This document shows, one piece after another, positions 1 to 9,382 of a DNA stretch of 64,000 nucleotides. Made by a program: the position numbers and the translations under genes. The stretch is from positions 558,001 to 622,000 of the forward strand of contig NC_013521.1 of assembly GCF_000024925.1 (NCBI RefSeq), given 5' to 3'. The notes beneath the pieces are model-generated. The model saw nothing but the letters and a program-made list of their open reading frames with translations. It did no database searches and had not been told where the DNA came from. How positions within the stretch are numbered: position 1 is the first letter of the stretch; each line of letters starts with the position of its first letter. This DNA comes from Sanguibacter keddieii DSM 10542 (GTDB lineage Bacteria > Actinomycetota > Actinomycetes > Actinomycetales > Cellulomonadaceae).

Positions 1-356
1 GGGTGCTCGTCGTCGCCGTCGTCGCGGGGCTGCTCGCCATCAACCCGAGCGGCACCATCCTCGAGCTCGTCGGCTTCGCCTGGGCCGGGTTCGGCGCGGC
101 CTTCGGCCCCGTCATCCTGCTGTCCCTCTACTGGCGCCGCCTCACCCGCCAGGGTGCCCTCGCCGGGATGATCACCGGCGCCGTCGTCGTGATCGTCTGG
201 GGGACCACCGCCCTGGGCGACACCCTCTACGAGATCGTCCCCGGCTTCCTCGCCAACCTCCTCGTCGCCGTCCTCGTCAGCCGCGCCACCGCTGTCGAGC
301 AGCCCGAGATCGAGGTCGAGTTCGACGAGGCGGCCGCGCAGGCAGCACGCGCCTGA
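1..356 (+). CDS. Sodium:solute symporter (PutP-like), C-terminal part
   Basis: This is the last ~118 residues of a membrane transporter whose start lies left of the window. At least three hydrophobic segments are visible, followed by a polar, acid-rich tail. The segment GFAWAGFGAAFGPVILLSLYWRR followed by a Gly/Ala helix is typical of the last core helices of sodium:solute symporters, especially the sodium/proline symporter PutP, which couples Na+ entry to solute uptake at the cytoplasmic membrane. Substrate cannot be decided from this part. A strong hairpin follows the stop by 17 bases. The apparent start at base 3 is internal. Confidence 0.8.
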   Translation, partial: VLVVAVVAGLLAINPSGTILELVGFAWAGFGAAFGPVILLSLYWRRLTRQGALAGMITGAVVVIVWGTTALGDTLYEIVPGFLANLLVAVLVSRATAVEQPEIEVEFDEAAAQAARA

Positions 357-373
357 GCAGGACCCCTCTTCCC

Positions 374-406
374 GCCCCGCAGGGCATGACCAAGGCCCTG
401 CGGGGC
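374..406 (+). terminator. Stem-loop terminator after the symporter gene
   Basis: Perfect 12-bp inverted repeat (GCCCCGCAGGGC / GCCCTGCGGGGC) with a 9-base loop, 17 bases after the symporter stop. There is no T-tract, as is common in high-GC actinobacteria. Confidence 0.7.
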
Positions 407-490
407 CCGACCACGAGCGACTAGTGTCTACAGGTGGACCTGCCGACGGGACGACCGTCGCGACCGACTCGACCTGAAGGGTGACGCCAC

Positions 491-2149
491 GTGGCTTCAT
501 ACGACCTCTCCGGAACGGCTGCCTGGAGCGCGCTGCGCGACGAGCACCAGACCCTCGCCGCGACGACGCTCCGCGAGCTCTTCGCCACCGACCCGGAGCG
601 CGGGACGCGCCTCACCGCGGACGCCGTCGAGCTGCACCTCGACTACTCCAAGAACCTCGTGACCGACTCGACCGTCGAGGCGCTCGTCGCGCTCGCGGAC
701 GAGGCCGGGCTGTCCGAGAAGATCGCCGCGATGTTCGCCGGCGAGCACATCAACCTCACCGAGGACCGCGCCGTGCTGCACACCGCGCTGCGCCTGCCGC
801 GCGACGCGTCGCTGGTCGTCGACGGGCAGGACGTCGTCGCCGACGTGCACGCCGTCCTCGACCGCATGGCCGAGTTCTCCGAGAAGGTGCGCTCCGGCGC
901 CTGGACCGGGCACTCGGGCAAGAAGATCACGACGGTCGTCAACATCGGCATCGGCGGCTCCGACCTCGGCCCCGTCATGGCCTACGAGGCGCTCCGCGAC
1001 TACGCCGACCGCGGCATCGAGTGCCGCTTCGTGTCGAACATCGACCCGACCGACGTGTTCGAGAAGGTCCACGACGTCGACTTCGAGAGCACCCTGTTCA
1101 TCGTCGCGTCCAAGACCTTCGGCACGCAGGAGACCCTGACGAACGCCCGGACCGCCCGCCAGTGGCTGGTCGAGGCGTACCAGGGCGACGAGGCCGCGGT
1201 GGCCAAGCACTTCGTGGCGGTCTCGACGAACGCCGAGCGCGTCGCCGACTTCGGCATCGACACGGCCAACATGTTCGGGTTCTGGGACTGGGTCGGCGGA
1301 CGCTACTCCTTCGACTCCGCGGTGGGCCTCGCACTCATGCTGTCGATCGGTGCAGACGGCTTCCGCCAGATGCTCGACGGCTTCCACCAGATGGACGAGC
1401 ACTTCCGCACCACGCCGTTCGCGCAGAACGTGCCCGTCCTCATGGGCCTGCTCAACGTCTGGTACAACAACTTCTTCGGCACCGGCAGCCACGCCGTCTT
1501 GCCGTACAGCCAGTACCTCAACCGGTTCCCGGCGTACCTGCAGCAGCTCACCATGGAGTCCAACGGCAAGTCCGTGCGCCTCGACGGGACGTCGGTCTCC
1601 GACGCCGTCGCGGGCGGCGCCGCAGGCCAGACCGGTGAGATCTTCTGGGGCGAGCCCGGCACCAACGGGCAGCACGCCTTCTACCAGCTGCTGCACCAGG
1701 GCACCAAGATGACGCCGGCCGACTTCATCGGCTTCGCGCTGCCCAACCACGACCTCGGCGAGATGCACGACCTCTTCATGTCGAACTTCTTCGCGCAGAC
1801 CGCGGCGCTCGCCTTCGGCAAGACGGCCGAGGAGGTCGCGGCCGACGGCACGCCGGCCGAGATCGTGAACCACAAGGTCATGCCGGGCAACCGCCCCACG
1901 AGCACGATCCTCGCGGAGAAGCTCACGCCGTCGGTCCTCGGCCAGCTCGTGGCCCTCTACGAGCACATCACGTTCACGCAGTCCGTGGTCTGGGGCATCA
2001 ACGCCTTCGACCAGTGGGGCGTCGAGCTCGGCAAGGTCATGGCCAACCAGCTCGCCCCCAAGCTCACCTCGACCGAGGCCCCGGCCAAGGACTCCGACGG
2101 GTCGACCGACGCGCTCATCGAGCGCTACCGGGCGTTCCGCGGGCGCTGA
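491..2149 (+). CDS. pgi: Glucose-6-phosphate isomerase
   Basis: Interconverts glucose-6-phosphate and fructose-6-phosphate in the cytoplasm, in glycolysis and gluconeogenesis. The 552-residue length is that of the long bacterial PGI type. Visible family features are [11 protein letters not shown] in the sugar-binding SIS domain, the segment around [18 protein letters not shown], and the C-terminal signature [13 protein letters not shown]. The GTG start has a GAAGG ribosome site 11 bases upstream. It is a single-gene unit between two hairpins. Nothing looks unusual, and base composition matches the neighbours. Confidence 0.98.
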   Translation: MASYDLSGTAAWSALRDEHQTLAATTLRELFATDPERGTRLTADAVELHLDYSKNLVTDSTVEALVALADEAGLSEKIAAMFAGEHINLTEDRAVLHTALRLPRDASLVVDGQDVVADVHAVLDRMAEFSEKVRSGAWTGHSGKKITTVVNIGIGGSDLGPVMAYEALRDYADRGIECRFVSNIDPTDVFEKVHDVDFESTLFIVASKTFGTQETLTNARTARQWLVEAYQGDEAAVAKHFVAVSTNAERVADFGIDTANMFGFWDWVGGRYSFDSAVGLALMLSIGADGFRQMLDGFHQMDEHFRTTPFAQNVPVLMGLLNVWYNNFFGTGSHAVLPYSQYLNRFPAYLQQLTMESNGKSVRLDGTSVSDAVAGGAAGQTGEIFWGEPGTNGQHAFYQLLHQGTKMTPADFIGFALPNHDLGEMHDLFMSNFFAQTAALAFGKTAEEVAADGTPAEIVNHKVMPGNRPTSTILAEKLTPSVLGQLVALYEHITFTQSVVWGINAFDQWGVELGKVMANQLAPKLTSTEAPAKDSDGSTDALIERYRAFRGR

Positions 2150-2166
2150 CTGCCGTCTCCCACAGC

Positions 2167-2206
2167 GCAGCAGGCCACCACCCGTCCGCGGGTGGTGGCC
2201 TGCTGC
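2167..2206. terminator. Bidirectional terminator between pgi and the LapA-like gene
   Basis: Perfect 17-bp inverted repeat (GCAGCAGGCCACCACCC and its complement) with a 6-base loop. It sits 17 bases after the pgi stop and 24 bases after the stop of the convergent gene, so it can serve both. Confidence 0.8.
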
Positions 2207-2230
2207 GTCCTGGTCGCGGGTGCCCGGCGT

Positions 2231-2461
2231 CTACCGCTTCTTGCGCCGGCGGTAGAACGCGCCGGCGACGATCCCGCCGAGGAACATCAGGGCGAGGAAC
2301 AGCCACAGCGGGGAGTTCACGGTCATCCACAGCACGTGGATGGTGGTCTCCCCGCGGTTCTGCAGGATGAACACGACGGCGAGCACCACGAGCACGATGC
2401 TGAGCCACCGCTGCTTGAGGAAGGTGACGACCGCGTTCTCGGTCTGGGCTGGCTCGGTCAT
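2231..2461 (-). CDS. LapA-domain (DUF1049-like) small membrane protein
   Basis: A 76-residue protein with two membrane helices: roughly residues 18-36 (IVLVVLAVVFILQN) and 45-66 (PLWLFLALMFLGGIVAGAFY). It ends in a basic tail, RRRKKR. The pattern FILQNRGETTIHVLW between the helices matches LapA/DUF1049 proteins, which take part in envelope assembly in Gram-negatives and have no established role in actinobacteria. I chose the ATG preceded by GAGGAG eight bases upstream; a longer in-frame ORF exists but adds an Arg/Pro-rich, non-conserved stretch. Confidence 0.8.
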   Translation of the reverse strand: MTEPAQTENAVVTFLKQRWLSIVLVVLAVVFILQNRGETTIHVLWMTVNSPLWLFLALMFLGGIVAGAFYRRRKKR

Positions 2462-2588
2462 GGTGCTCCTCGGTGCGGCGGGACGTCTCTGGGTGTTCTC
2501 CTGCTGGTGAGACCATCCTCCCGTGGAGCGGGGTGCTGCTGCCACTCGTGACCACCCGGCGTGGCCCGGGGACCGGGCGGGCCAGGTT

Positions 2589-2606
2589 TTCACGCCTGCG
2601 GCGAAC
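2589..2606. promoter_or_regulatory. ClgR-type operator upstream of clpC
   Basis: TTCACGCCTGCGGCGAAC fits the actinobacterial ClgR consensus as I recall it (WNNWCGCYNANRGCGWWS) at 17 of 18 positions; the central A is G. ClgR activates clp protease genes in Corynebacterium, Streptomyces and Mycobacterium. The site lies about 100 bases before the clpC start, a normal activator position. Assignment is by motif only. Confidence 0.65.
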
Positions 2607-2707
2607 AACGGCATATCGAGCGAGACTCACCGGTTGCTGCCTACTAGAGTCGATGCGGTCAGGCCTGGGACCCTTCCAGCTCCGGCCCGCACCTGTGAGG
2701 AGCGCAC

Positions 2708-5284
2708 ATGTTCGAGAGATTCACCGACCGAGCCCGTCGGGTGGTCGTCCTTGCCCAAGAAGAGGCACGGATGCTCAACCACAACTACATCGGTACCGAG
2801 CACATCCTGCTCGGCCTCATCCACGAGGGCGAGGGTGTCGCGGCGAAGGCCCTGGAGTCCCTCGGCATCTCCCTCGACGCCGTGCGGTCACAGGTCACCG
2901 AGATCATCGGCGAGGGCCAGCAGGCCCCCTCGGGCCACATCCCCTTCACGCCGCGCGCCAAGAAGGTGCTCGAGCTGTCCCTGCGCGAGGCCCTGCAGCT
3001 CGGCCACAACTACATCGGCACCGAGCACATCCTGCTCGGCCTCATCCGTGAGGGCGAGGGCGTCGCCGCCCAGGTCCTCACGAAGCTGGGCGCCGACCTC
3101 AACCGCGTGCGCCAGCAGGTCATCCAGCTGCTCTCGGGCTACCAGGGCAAGGAGCCCGTCGCCTCGGGCGCACCTGCCGAGGGCACCCCGGCCGGCTCCG
3201 CCGTGCTCGACCAGTTCGGCCGCAACCTCACGCAGGCTGCCCGCGAGGGCAAGCTCGACCCCGTGATCGGTCGCGCCAAGGAGATCGAGCGCGTCATGCA
3301 GGTTCTCAGCCGACGCACCAAGAACAACCCGGTGCTCATCGGTGAGCCTGGCGTCGGCAAGACGGCCGTCGTCGAGGGCCTCGCCCAGGACATCGTCTCC
3401 GGCGACGTCCCCGAGACGCTCAAGGACAAGCAGCTCTACACGCTCGACCTCGGCTCGCTGGTGGCCGGGTCCCGCTACCGCGGTGACTTCGAGGAGCGCC
3501 TGAAGAAGGTCCTCAAGGAGATCCGCACCCGCGGCGACATCATCCTGTTCATCGACGAGATCCACACCCTCGTGGGTGCGGGTGCCGCCGAGGGCGCCAT
3601 CGACGCCGCGTCGATCCTCAAGCCGATGCTCGCCCGCGGGGAGCTCCAGACCATCGGAGCCACCACCCTCGACGAGTACCGCAAGCACATCGAGAAGGAC
3701 GCCGCCCTCGAGCGCCGGTTCCAGCCGGTCCAGGTCGCCGAGCCGTCCCTCCCGCACGCGATCGAGATCCTCAAGGGTCTGCGCGACCGCTACGAGGCGC
3801 ACCACCGCGTCTCCATCACGGACTCCGCGCTCGTGGCGGCGGCGACCCTCGCCGACCGTTACGTCAACGACCGCTTCCTCCCCGACAAGGCCATCGACCT
3901 CGTCGACGAGGCGGGCGCGCGTCTGCGCATCCGTCGCATGACCGCTCCGCCGGAGCTGCGCGAGCTCGACGAGCAGATCGCCGAGGCGCGCCGCAACAAG
4001 GAGTCGGCCATCGACGAGCAGGACTTCGAGAAGGCCGCCGGCCTGCGTGACACCGAGAAGCAGCTCACGCAGCAGCGCGCCGACAAGGAGAAGGCCTGGA
4101 AGTCCGGTGACCTCGACACGGTCGCCGAGGTGGACGAAGAGCTCATCGCCGAGGTGCTGGCCATGTCGACCGGCATCCCGGTCTTCAAGCTCACCGAGGA
4201 GGAGTCCTCGCGTCTGCTGAAGATGGAGGACGAGCTGCACAAGCGCGTCGTCGGTCAGGACATCGCCATCAAGGGCCTGTCGCAGGCGATCCGCCGTACG
4301 CGTGCTGGCCTCAAGGACCCGAAGCGTCCCGGTGGCTCGTTCATCTTCGCCGGTCCGACCGGTGTCGGTAAGACCGAGCTCGCCAAGGCGCTCGCCGAGT
4401 TCCTCTTCGGCGACGAGGACGCGCTCATCCAGCTCGACATGTCGGAGTTCTCGGAGAAGCACACCGTCTCGCGCCTCTTCGGCTCGCCTCCCGGCTACGT
4501 CGGCTACGACGAGGGTGGCCAGCTCACCGAGAAGGTGCGTCGCAAGCCGTTCTCCGTGGTCCTCTTCGACGAGGTCGAGAAGGCGCACGCGGACATCTTC
4601 AACTCGCTCCTGCAGATCCTCGAGGACGGTCGCCTGACCGACTCGCAGGGCCGCATGGTCGACTTCAAGAACACCGTGATCATCATGACCACCAACCTCG
4701 GTACCCGTGACATCGCCAAGGGCGTCCAGACCGGCTTCAACGCCGGCGGCGACACCGTGACGAGTTACGAGCGCATGAAGGCCAAGGTCAACGAGGAGCT
4801 CAAGCAGCACTTCCGCCCCGAGTTCCTCAACCGTGTCGACGACACCATCGTGTTCCCGCAGCTCACGCAGGACGAGATCGTCAAGATCGTCGACCTCATG
4901 ATCGCGAAGCTCGACGGCCGTCTGCGCGACAAGGACATGGGCATCGAGCTCACGCCCGCCGCCAAGATCCTCCTCTCCGAGAAGGGGTACGACCCGGTCC
5001 TGGGTGCACGGCCGCTGCGCCGCGCCATCCAGCGCGAGATCGAGGACGTCCTGTCGGAGAAGATCCTCTTCGGCGACATCAAGGCCGGCGAGATGATCCT
5101 CGTCGACGCCGAGGGCGAGGGTCTGCTGGGCGAGTTCTCGTTCCGCGGGGTCCCCAAGAACCTGCACAAGCGTGACGCCGTCGTCGTGGCTGCCGCCGCA
5201 GCGACCGGCGGGTCCGACGGCCCGGTGGGCCTGAGCGACCTCCCGCCGACCGGTGGGACCTCAGCCGCGGCCGACCCCGCCTGA
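2708..5284 (+). CDS. clpC: ATP-dependent Clp protease ATPase subunit ClpC
   Basis: An 858-residue AAA+ unfoldase that delivers substrates to ClpP1P2 in the cytoplasm. Order of domains: two Clp_N repeats (about 1-145, with the repeated [13 protein letters not shown] motif), first AAA module with Walker A GEPGVGKT at 212-219 and Walker B near 278-286, UVR domain in a coiled insert (about 420-455), second AAA module with Walker A GPTGVGKT at 549-556 and Walker B near 616-622, then the ClpB-type C-terminal domain. The UVR segment and short middle domain separate it from ClpB. The ATG has GAGGAG upstream. A ClgR-like operator precedes it and a hairpin follows. Confidence 0.98.
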   Translation: MFERFTDRARRVVVLAQEEARMLNHNYIGTEHILLGLIHEGEGVAAKALESLGISLDAVRSQVTEIIGEGQQAPSGHIPFTPRAKKVLELSLREALQLGHNYIGTEHILLGLIREGEGVAAQVLTKLGADLNRVRQQVIQLLSGYQGKEPVASGAPAEGTPAGSAVLDQFGRNLTQAAREGKLDPVIGRAKEIERVMQVLSRRTKNNPVLIGEPGVGKTAVVEGLAQDIVSGDVPETLKDKQLYTLDLGSLVAGSRYRGDFEERLKKVLKEIRTRGDIILFIDEIHTLVGAGAAEGAIDAASILKPMLARGELQTIGATTLDEYRKHIEKDAALERRFQPVQVAEPSLPHAIEILKGLRDRYEAHHRVSITDSALVAAATLADRYVNDRFLPDKAIDLVDEAGARLRIRRMTAPPELRELDEQIAEARRNKESAIDEQDFEKAAGLRDTEKQLTQQRADKEKAWKSGDLDTVAEVDEELIAEVLAMSTGIPVFKLTEEESSRLLKMEDELHKRVVGQDIAIKGLSQAIRRTRAGLKDPKRPGGSFIFAGPTGVGKTELAKALAEFLFGDEDALIQLDMSEFSEKHTVSRLFGSPPGYVGYDEGGQLTEKVRRKPFSVVLFDEVEKAHADIFNSLLQILEDGRLTDSQGRMVDFKNTVIIMTTNLGTRDIAKGVQTGFNAGGDTVTSYERMKAKVNEELKQHFRPEFLNRVDDTIVFPQLTQDEIVKIVDLMIAKLDGRLRDKDMGIELTPAAKILLSEKGYDPVLGARPLRRAIQREIEDVLSEKILFGDIKAGEMILVDAEGEGLLGEFSFRGVPKNLHKRDAVVVAAAAATGGSDGPVGLSDLPPTGGTSAAADPA

Positions 5285-5323
5285 CCGGCACGCACTGACC
5301 GACCGTAGATCGGCGCACGACCA

Positions 5324-5357
5324 GAAGAGCCCCGGACCACCTGGTCCGGGGCTCTTC
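5324..5357. terminator. Terminator after clpC
   Basis: 16-bp perfect stem (GAAGAGCCCCGGACCA and complement) with a 2-base apex, 39 bases after clpC. It is also suitably placed to end the convergent kinase transcript. Confidence 0.85.
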
Positions 5358-5429
5358 CGTCGTCTGGTGCGTGCCGTCAGGGAGCAGGACGGCGCCGTCG
5401 CGTCGTGCTCGGCTCGAGCCGGTCTGACC

Positions 5430-6068
5430 TCACGCGCTCGCGAGCGCTCGGATCTCCTTCTCGGCCTGGGCGACGCGGACGGCCCGGCAGCCCTGGGACG
5501 TCCAGCGGCGGACGAAGCCGGGCTCGTCGCGCATGAGGCCCCAGCCGCGGCGGACCAGGGTGAGCGGCGGCTTGCGGGACTCGCCGAGGTCGCGCAGCAG
5601 GCGGAACCAGAAGGTGACCAGGCGCGGGCGCGTGATGCAGACCGCGTCCGCGAGGATCCCCTCGGCGCGGCACGCGTCGACGAGCTCGGAGGCGAAGATC
5701 CCCTCGGCGACGATCAGGCGCGCACCGGTGACGTCCGCGTGCGTGGTCCCGGTGCGGGTCGACGTCGGGATGTCGTAGATCGGCAGGTCGGCGTGGCCCG
5801 TGGTGCAGAGCTCGACGAGGGTGCGCAGCGCGTCGTCGGCGTCCCAGCTGGCGGGGGAGTCCCAGTCCGCGATGCCGAACCTGCGGGGCATGTCCGGGTG
5901 GTCGTGGTCGTGGTAGAAGTCGTCGAGCTGGATCGACGGCAGCCCGAGCCGGCGCACCAGGCTCGACTTGCCGGAGCCCGAGGCGCCCGTCATGAGCACC
6001 ACGCGGGAGGACGGTCGGCGCGTCCCCGGGGGGAGGTCGAAGAGGCCGTCGGCGTCCTGTGCAGTCAC
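5430..6068 (-). CDS. Uridine kinase-like P-loop NTPase
   Basis: A 212-residue cytoplasmic protein. Walker A is GASGSGKS (residues 28-35), followed by QLDDFYHDHDHP, which matches the LDDFY segment of uridine/phosphoribulokinase-type kinases. DIPTSTRTG (the YDxP.. segment) and LIVAEGIF, with the Glu that precedes the lid, also fit. This supports phosphorylation of a nucleoside such as uridine for pyrimidine salvage, though the actual substrate is not fixed. The GTG start has GGAAGGA upstream. It stands alone, convergent with clpC. Confidence 0.8.
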   Translation of the reverse strand: MTAQDADGLFDLPPGTRRPSSRVVLMTGASGSGKSSLVRRLGLPSIQLDDFYHDHDHPDMPRRFGIADWDSPASWDADDALRTLVELCTTGHADLPIYDIPTSTRTGTTHADVTGARLIVAEGIFASELVDACRAEGILADAVCITRPRLVTFWFRLLRDLGESRKPPLTLVRRGWGLMRDEPGFVRRWTSQGCRAVRVAQAEKEIRALASA

Positions 6069-6164
6069 CCGACCATCCTTCCAGACGTCGTGGGGCCGAT
6101 CGGTGGTCGGAGGGCCCGACGGGGTGTGGTGTGCGGCACCGCAGCCTGCCGGTGCCGCGCGTCC

Positions 6165-6944
6165 TCAGGCCCGGCGGCGGAGCCGGACGACGACGGCGGA
6201 GAGCAGCGCGACCGCGGCTGCACCTGCTGCGACGGGCGCGACGGTCGAGTCCTCGAGCGGACCCTCCCAGCGCGCGACGGCGATCCATGCGAGCCCCCAC
6301 GCCATGGCGAGGTTGATGGCGATGCGGCCGCGCGTGTGCACGGCGTAGGCGACGGCGACGAGCGCGGCGACCACCACGAGGACGACGCCCCAGCCGGTTG
6401 ACCCGAGGCCGAGGTCGCCCGGCTCGGCGGTGGTGATCGCGGCGGCGACGTTCGCGATGGCCGCGACCGTCACCCAGCCGAGGTAGAGCCCGAAGGTCCC
6501 GTCGACCAGCACGGTCTCGACGAGCGAGGACGACGGGGTGGCGCGCATCCGCTCGAGGATCATGACGAGAGTGGTGAGCAGCGCGGCCATGACCACGACG
6601 CTCGCCCACACCGACCCGGCCTGGACCACGAGCAGCCACCCGGCGTTGAGCAGCATGGAGAGCGCGGCGAGCCATCCCATCGAGCGTTGACGGGCGGACT
6701 CGCGCTGCGACGGGAGCGCCTGCCAGACGGCGTAGGCGATGAGCCCGACGTAGATGACGGACCAGATGGAGAAGGCCGTGGTGCCCGGGGCAACCGGGGT
6801 GGCGCTGGCGGACAGCGCCCCGTCGGCCGCCTCAGAGGTCGGCGTCCCGCCGAAGGCTCCGGCGCCCCACGCGGCACCGAAGATCGCGACCACCGCGAGC
6901 ACGAGGACGGATATCTGCCGGGTCAGGTCACGGTTCGTCGTCAT
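6165..6944 (-). CDS. TspO/MBR-family (tryptophan-rich sensory protein-like) membrane protein
   Basis: A 259-residue integral membrane protein with about seven hydrophobic segments. FSIWSVIYVGLIAYAVWQALP corresponds to the conserved W-x-P/IY segment of the TspO family, and WLLVVQAGS and LYLGWVTVAAIANVAA to later helices. The family binds porphyrins and other hydrophobic ligands in the membrane; no specific role can be inferred here. I start it at the ATG that gives TTNRDLTRQ, which has GAGGG upstream, because a longer frame adds a non-conserved extension. It ends in RLRRRA. Confidence 0.75.
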   Translation of the reverse strand: MTTNRDLTRQISVLVLAVVAIFGAAWGAGAFGGTPTSEAADGALSASATPVAPGTTAFSIWSVIYVGLIAYAVWQALPSQRESARQRSMGWLAALSMLLNAGWLLVVQAGSVWASVVVMAALLTTLVMILERMRATPSSSLVETVLVDGTFGLYLGWVTVAAIANVAAAITTAEPGDLGLGSTGWGVVLVVVAALVAVAYAVHTRGRIAINLAMAWGLAWIAVARWEGPLEDSTVAPVAAGAAAVALLSAVVVRLRRRA

Positions 6945-7000
6945 CCCACGACCCTCGCACGGACCCCGCTTACCAGCATCCGGAACCACCCCCTCCCGCA

Positions 7001-7066
7001 CTCATGCTCGGGGCGCGAGGGCGGGACCCTGTGGGGCGCACCCGGCGGTCGCGCCCCGGGCATGAG
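7001..7066. terminator. Terminator after lutABC
   Basis: Long inverted repeat CTCATGC-(t)-CGGGGCGCGA paired with TCGCGCCCCG-(g)-GCATGAG, about 17 bp per arm with one mismatch and a 30-base loop. It starts 20 bases past the lutC stop. It could also block reading toward the TspO-family gene. Confidence 0.7.
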
Positions 7067-7085
7067 AGAGGGGGAGGAGGGGTGC

Positions 7086-7748
7086 TCAGCCCGCGATGAC
7101 GACGTGCAGGGTGCGTGGGCCGTGGACGCCCTCGACGCGGGAGAGCTCGATGTCGCTCGTGGCGCTCGGGCCGGAGATCCAGGTCTGCGGACGGTCGGGG
7201 TGCTCGGCGAGGACGGCGACGCCCTCGGGGACGGTCTCGACGACCTGGTCGCGGCGCACCACGCACACGTGGACGTCGGGCACGAGGGTCACGGCCCGGC
7301 GGCCCTGGTCGGGCTCGCCGTCGAGAACGATGGTGCCGGTGTCCGCGACGGACACGCGCGACGCGGTGACGACGGCGTCCACCTCGTCGAGCTCGAGGGC
7401 CGTCATCGGCTCCTCCCGGGAGTCCTCGAGGACCGCGACGGTCTCCGGGAGCGCGGAGAGCCAGGACCGCTCCAGACCTGCCGGCACCACGACGCTCCGG
7501 GCGCCCGGCAGCCCGGCGACGATCTCCGCGACCACCTGCGCCACGGCCGCATCGTCGGAGGCGTGGTGCACGGTCGCCCGGTAGTCGACGAGGCGGTCGA
7601 CGAGCATCTCGACAGCCCCTTCGGACCCGACGGCCAGCGGGCCGCTCGTACGGTACTCGCGCTCGACGGTCGTCACGGGTCCGCCGCCGGCGGTGACGTC
7701 CGAGAGGGCCGCCCGCACGCGCCCCATGATCTCCTCGCGTGCGCTCAT
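7086..7748 (-). CDS. lutC: LutC-like LUD-domain protein, L-lactate utilization
   Basis: Third gene of a lutABC operon for oxidation of L-lactate to pyruvate. The 220-residue protein has the LUD fold: SAREEIMGRVRAAL at the N-terminus, then SVVVPAGLERSWL, ASRVSVADTGTIVL with the conserved ADTGT segment, VTLVPDVHVCVV, and the C-terminal ISGPSATSDIE signature. It overlaps lutB by four bases (ATGA), so translation is coupled. LutC has no cofactor of its own and works in the LutABC complex. Regulation is likely through the LldR-type site before lutA. Confidence 0.92.
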   Translation of the reverse strand: MSAREEIMGRVRAALSDVTAGGGPVTTVEREYRTSGPLAVGSEGAVEMLVDRLVDYRATVHHASDDAAVAQVVAEIVAGLPGARSVVVPAGLERSWLSALPETVAVLEDSREEPMTALELDEVDAVVTASRVSVADTGTIVLDGEPDQGRRAVTLVPDVHVCVVRRDQVVETVPEGVAVLAEHPDRPQTWISGPSATSDIELSRVEGVHGPRTLHVVIAG

Positions 7749-9382
7749 GCGTCGTCGCCTCCGGTCGTGCTGCTCGTCCCGCTGGCGGGCCCCGCAGGCG
7801 CGGCCCCGCTGTCCGGCGCCGTCCCGTCCTCGTCGGGGTGCGTCCGCGCCCACCACTGGCGGAAGGTCTCCTTGGGCGGGACCGGCAGGTCGCGTGCCCC
7901 CGTCCACAGCGACCCCGGGTAGGGCAGCGACGAGATGCGGCCCTTCTTCCCACCCATGAGGCGCAGCACCGCGGTGCCCTTCTCGGCCTTCGCGAAGCGG
8001 TCGGCGTCGGACATGACGTACGAGGCGGCCTTCATGGCCGCGCCCCACGCGGTCGGGCGGTGCTTGGCCTTGTCCTCCTCGACGGTGCGCGCGCGCAGGT
8101 GGACCAGCAGCGACGGGATGTCGATCTTCACCGGGCACACCTCGTAGCAGGCGCCGCAGAGCGTCGACGCGAAGGGCAGTGTGCTGTTCGGGTCGGAGTG
8201 CCCGGTCGAGCCGGTGAGCTGCGGGGTGAGGATCGCGCCGATGGGCCCGGGGTACACGGAGCCGTAGGCGTGCCCGCCGACGCGCTCGTACACGGGGCAC
8301 ACGTTGAGGCACGCGGAGCAGCGGATGCACTTGAGGGCGGCCCGCCCGACGTCGTCGGAGAGTGCCTTGGTGCGCCCGTTGTCGAGGAGCACGAGGTGGA
8401 AGTCCTGCGGGCCGTCGCCGGGCGTGACCCCGGTCCACAGGCTCGTGTACGGGTTCATGCGCTCGCCGGTCGACGACCGGGGGAGCAGCTGCATGAACAC
8501 CTCGAGGTCGGTGTACGTCGGCACGAGCTTCTCGATCCCCATGACGGTGATGAGGGTCTCGGGGAGCGTCAGGCACATGCGGCCGTTGCCCTCGGACTCG
8601 ACGACGGCGAGCGTCCCGGTGTCGGCGACCGCGAAGTTCGCGCCGCTGATCGCGACCTTGGCGGACAGGAACTTGCGGCGCAGGTGCGCGCGCGCCGCCA
8701 TCGCGAGCTCGCGGGGGGCGTCGGTCATGCCCTCGGGCGTGGACTCCATGCGGTTGAGGAAGATCTCCCGGATCTCCGACCGGTTGCGGTGGATCGCCGG
8801 GACGAGGATGTGCGACGGCATGTCGTCGGCCAGCTGGACGATGAGCTCGGCGAGGTCCGTCTCGAAGGCGGCGATGCCCTCCTCGGCGAGGGCCTCGTTG
8901 AGGCCGATCTCCTGCGTCGCCATGGACTTGACCTTGACCACCTCGGTCTCGCCGGTGGCCTTGACCAGGTCGGCGACGATGCGGTTGGCCTCGGCGGCGT
9001 CGCGCGCCCAGTGGACGGTGCCGCCGCGCGCGGTGACGTTGCGCTCGAGCTCCTCGAGGAGCTCGGGCAGGCGGGCCATGACGTCGACCTTGATGTCCGA
9101 CCCGGCGGTGCGCAGCGCCTCCCAGTCGGGGACCTCGCCGACGACGGCGGCGCGCTTGGCCCGGATGGTCGACGTGGCGTGGGCGAGGTTGCGGCGCAGC
9201 TGGGTGTTGCCGAGCGCCTTGCGGGCAGCCTCGGGGAAGGTGTCGCCCCAGCGCAGCGGCTCGTCGGGGTGCGGGACCTCGTCGCCGGCGATGGCGGGGG
9301 CGAGCGCCCCGGGGGCGTCGGGCCCGTCGGTCGTCTGGGTGCCACGAGAGCGCAGGGTCGGCAGGCCGAGGAAGGTGCTCAT
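7745..9382 (-). CDS. lutB: LutB-like iron-sulfur protein, L-lactate utilization
   Basis: A 545-residue iron-sulfur subunit of the lactate oxidation complex. It has an N-terminal LUD domain (ADTGTLAVVESEGNGR) followed by two 4Fe-4S ligand sets, CIRCSACLNVCPVY and CGACYEVCPVKIDIP, and a C-terminal segment typical of LutB. It is longer than Bacillus LutB (about 470-480) because of an N-terminal extension and a low-complexity Gly/Ser/Thr tail ending GGDDA. It overlaps both lutA and lutC by ATGA junctions. Confidence 0.95.
   Translation of the reverse strand: MSTFLGLPTLRSRGTQTTDGPDAPGALAPAIAGDEVPHPDEPLRWGDTFPEAARKALGNTQLRRNLAHATSTIRAKRAAVVGEVPDWEALRTAGSDIKVDVMARLPELLEELERNVTARGGTVHWARDAAEANRIVADLVKATGETEVVKVKSMATQEIGLNEALAEEGIAAFETDLAELIVQLADDMPSHILVPAIHRNRSEIREIFLNRMESTPEGMTDAPRELAMAARAHLRRKFLSAKVAISGANFAVADTGTLAVVESEGNGRMCLTLPETLITVMGIEKLVPTYTDLEVFMQLLPRSSTGERMNPYTSLWTGVTPGDGPQDFHLVLLDNGRTKALSDDVGRAALKCIRCSACLNVCPVYERVGGHAYGSVYPGPIGAILTPQLTGSTGHSDPNSTLPFASTLCGACYEVCPVKIDIPSLLVHLRARTVEEDKAKHRPTAWGAAMKAASYVMSDADRFAKAEKGTAVLRLMGGKKGRISSLPYPGSLWTGARDLPVPPKETFRQWWARTHPDEDGTAPDSGAAPAGPASGTSSTTGGDDA

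Noticed and set aside
2888-5167. 759-codon antisense ORF opposite clpC
   Set aside because: High-GC shadow frame. Its composition follows the codon pattern of clpC, and no domain is recognisable.
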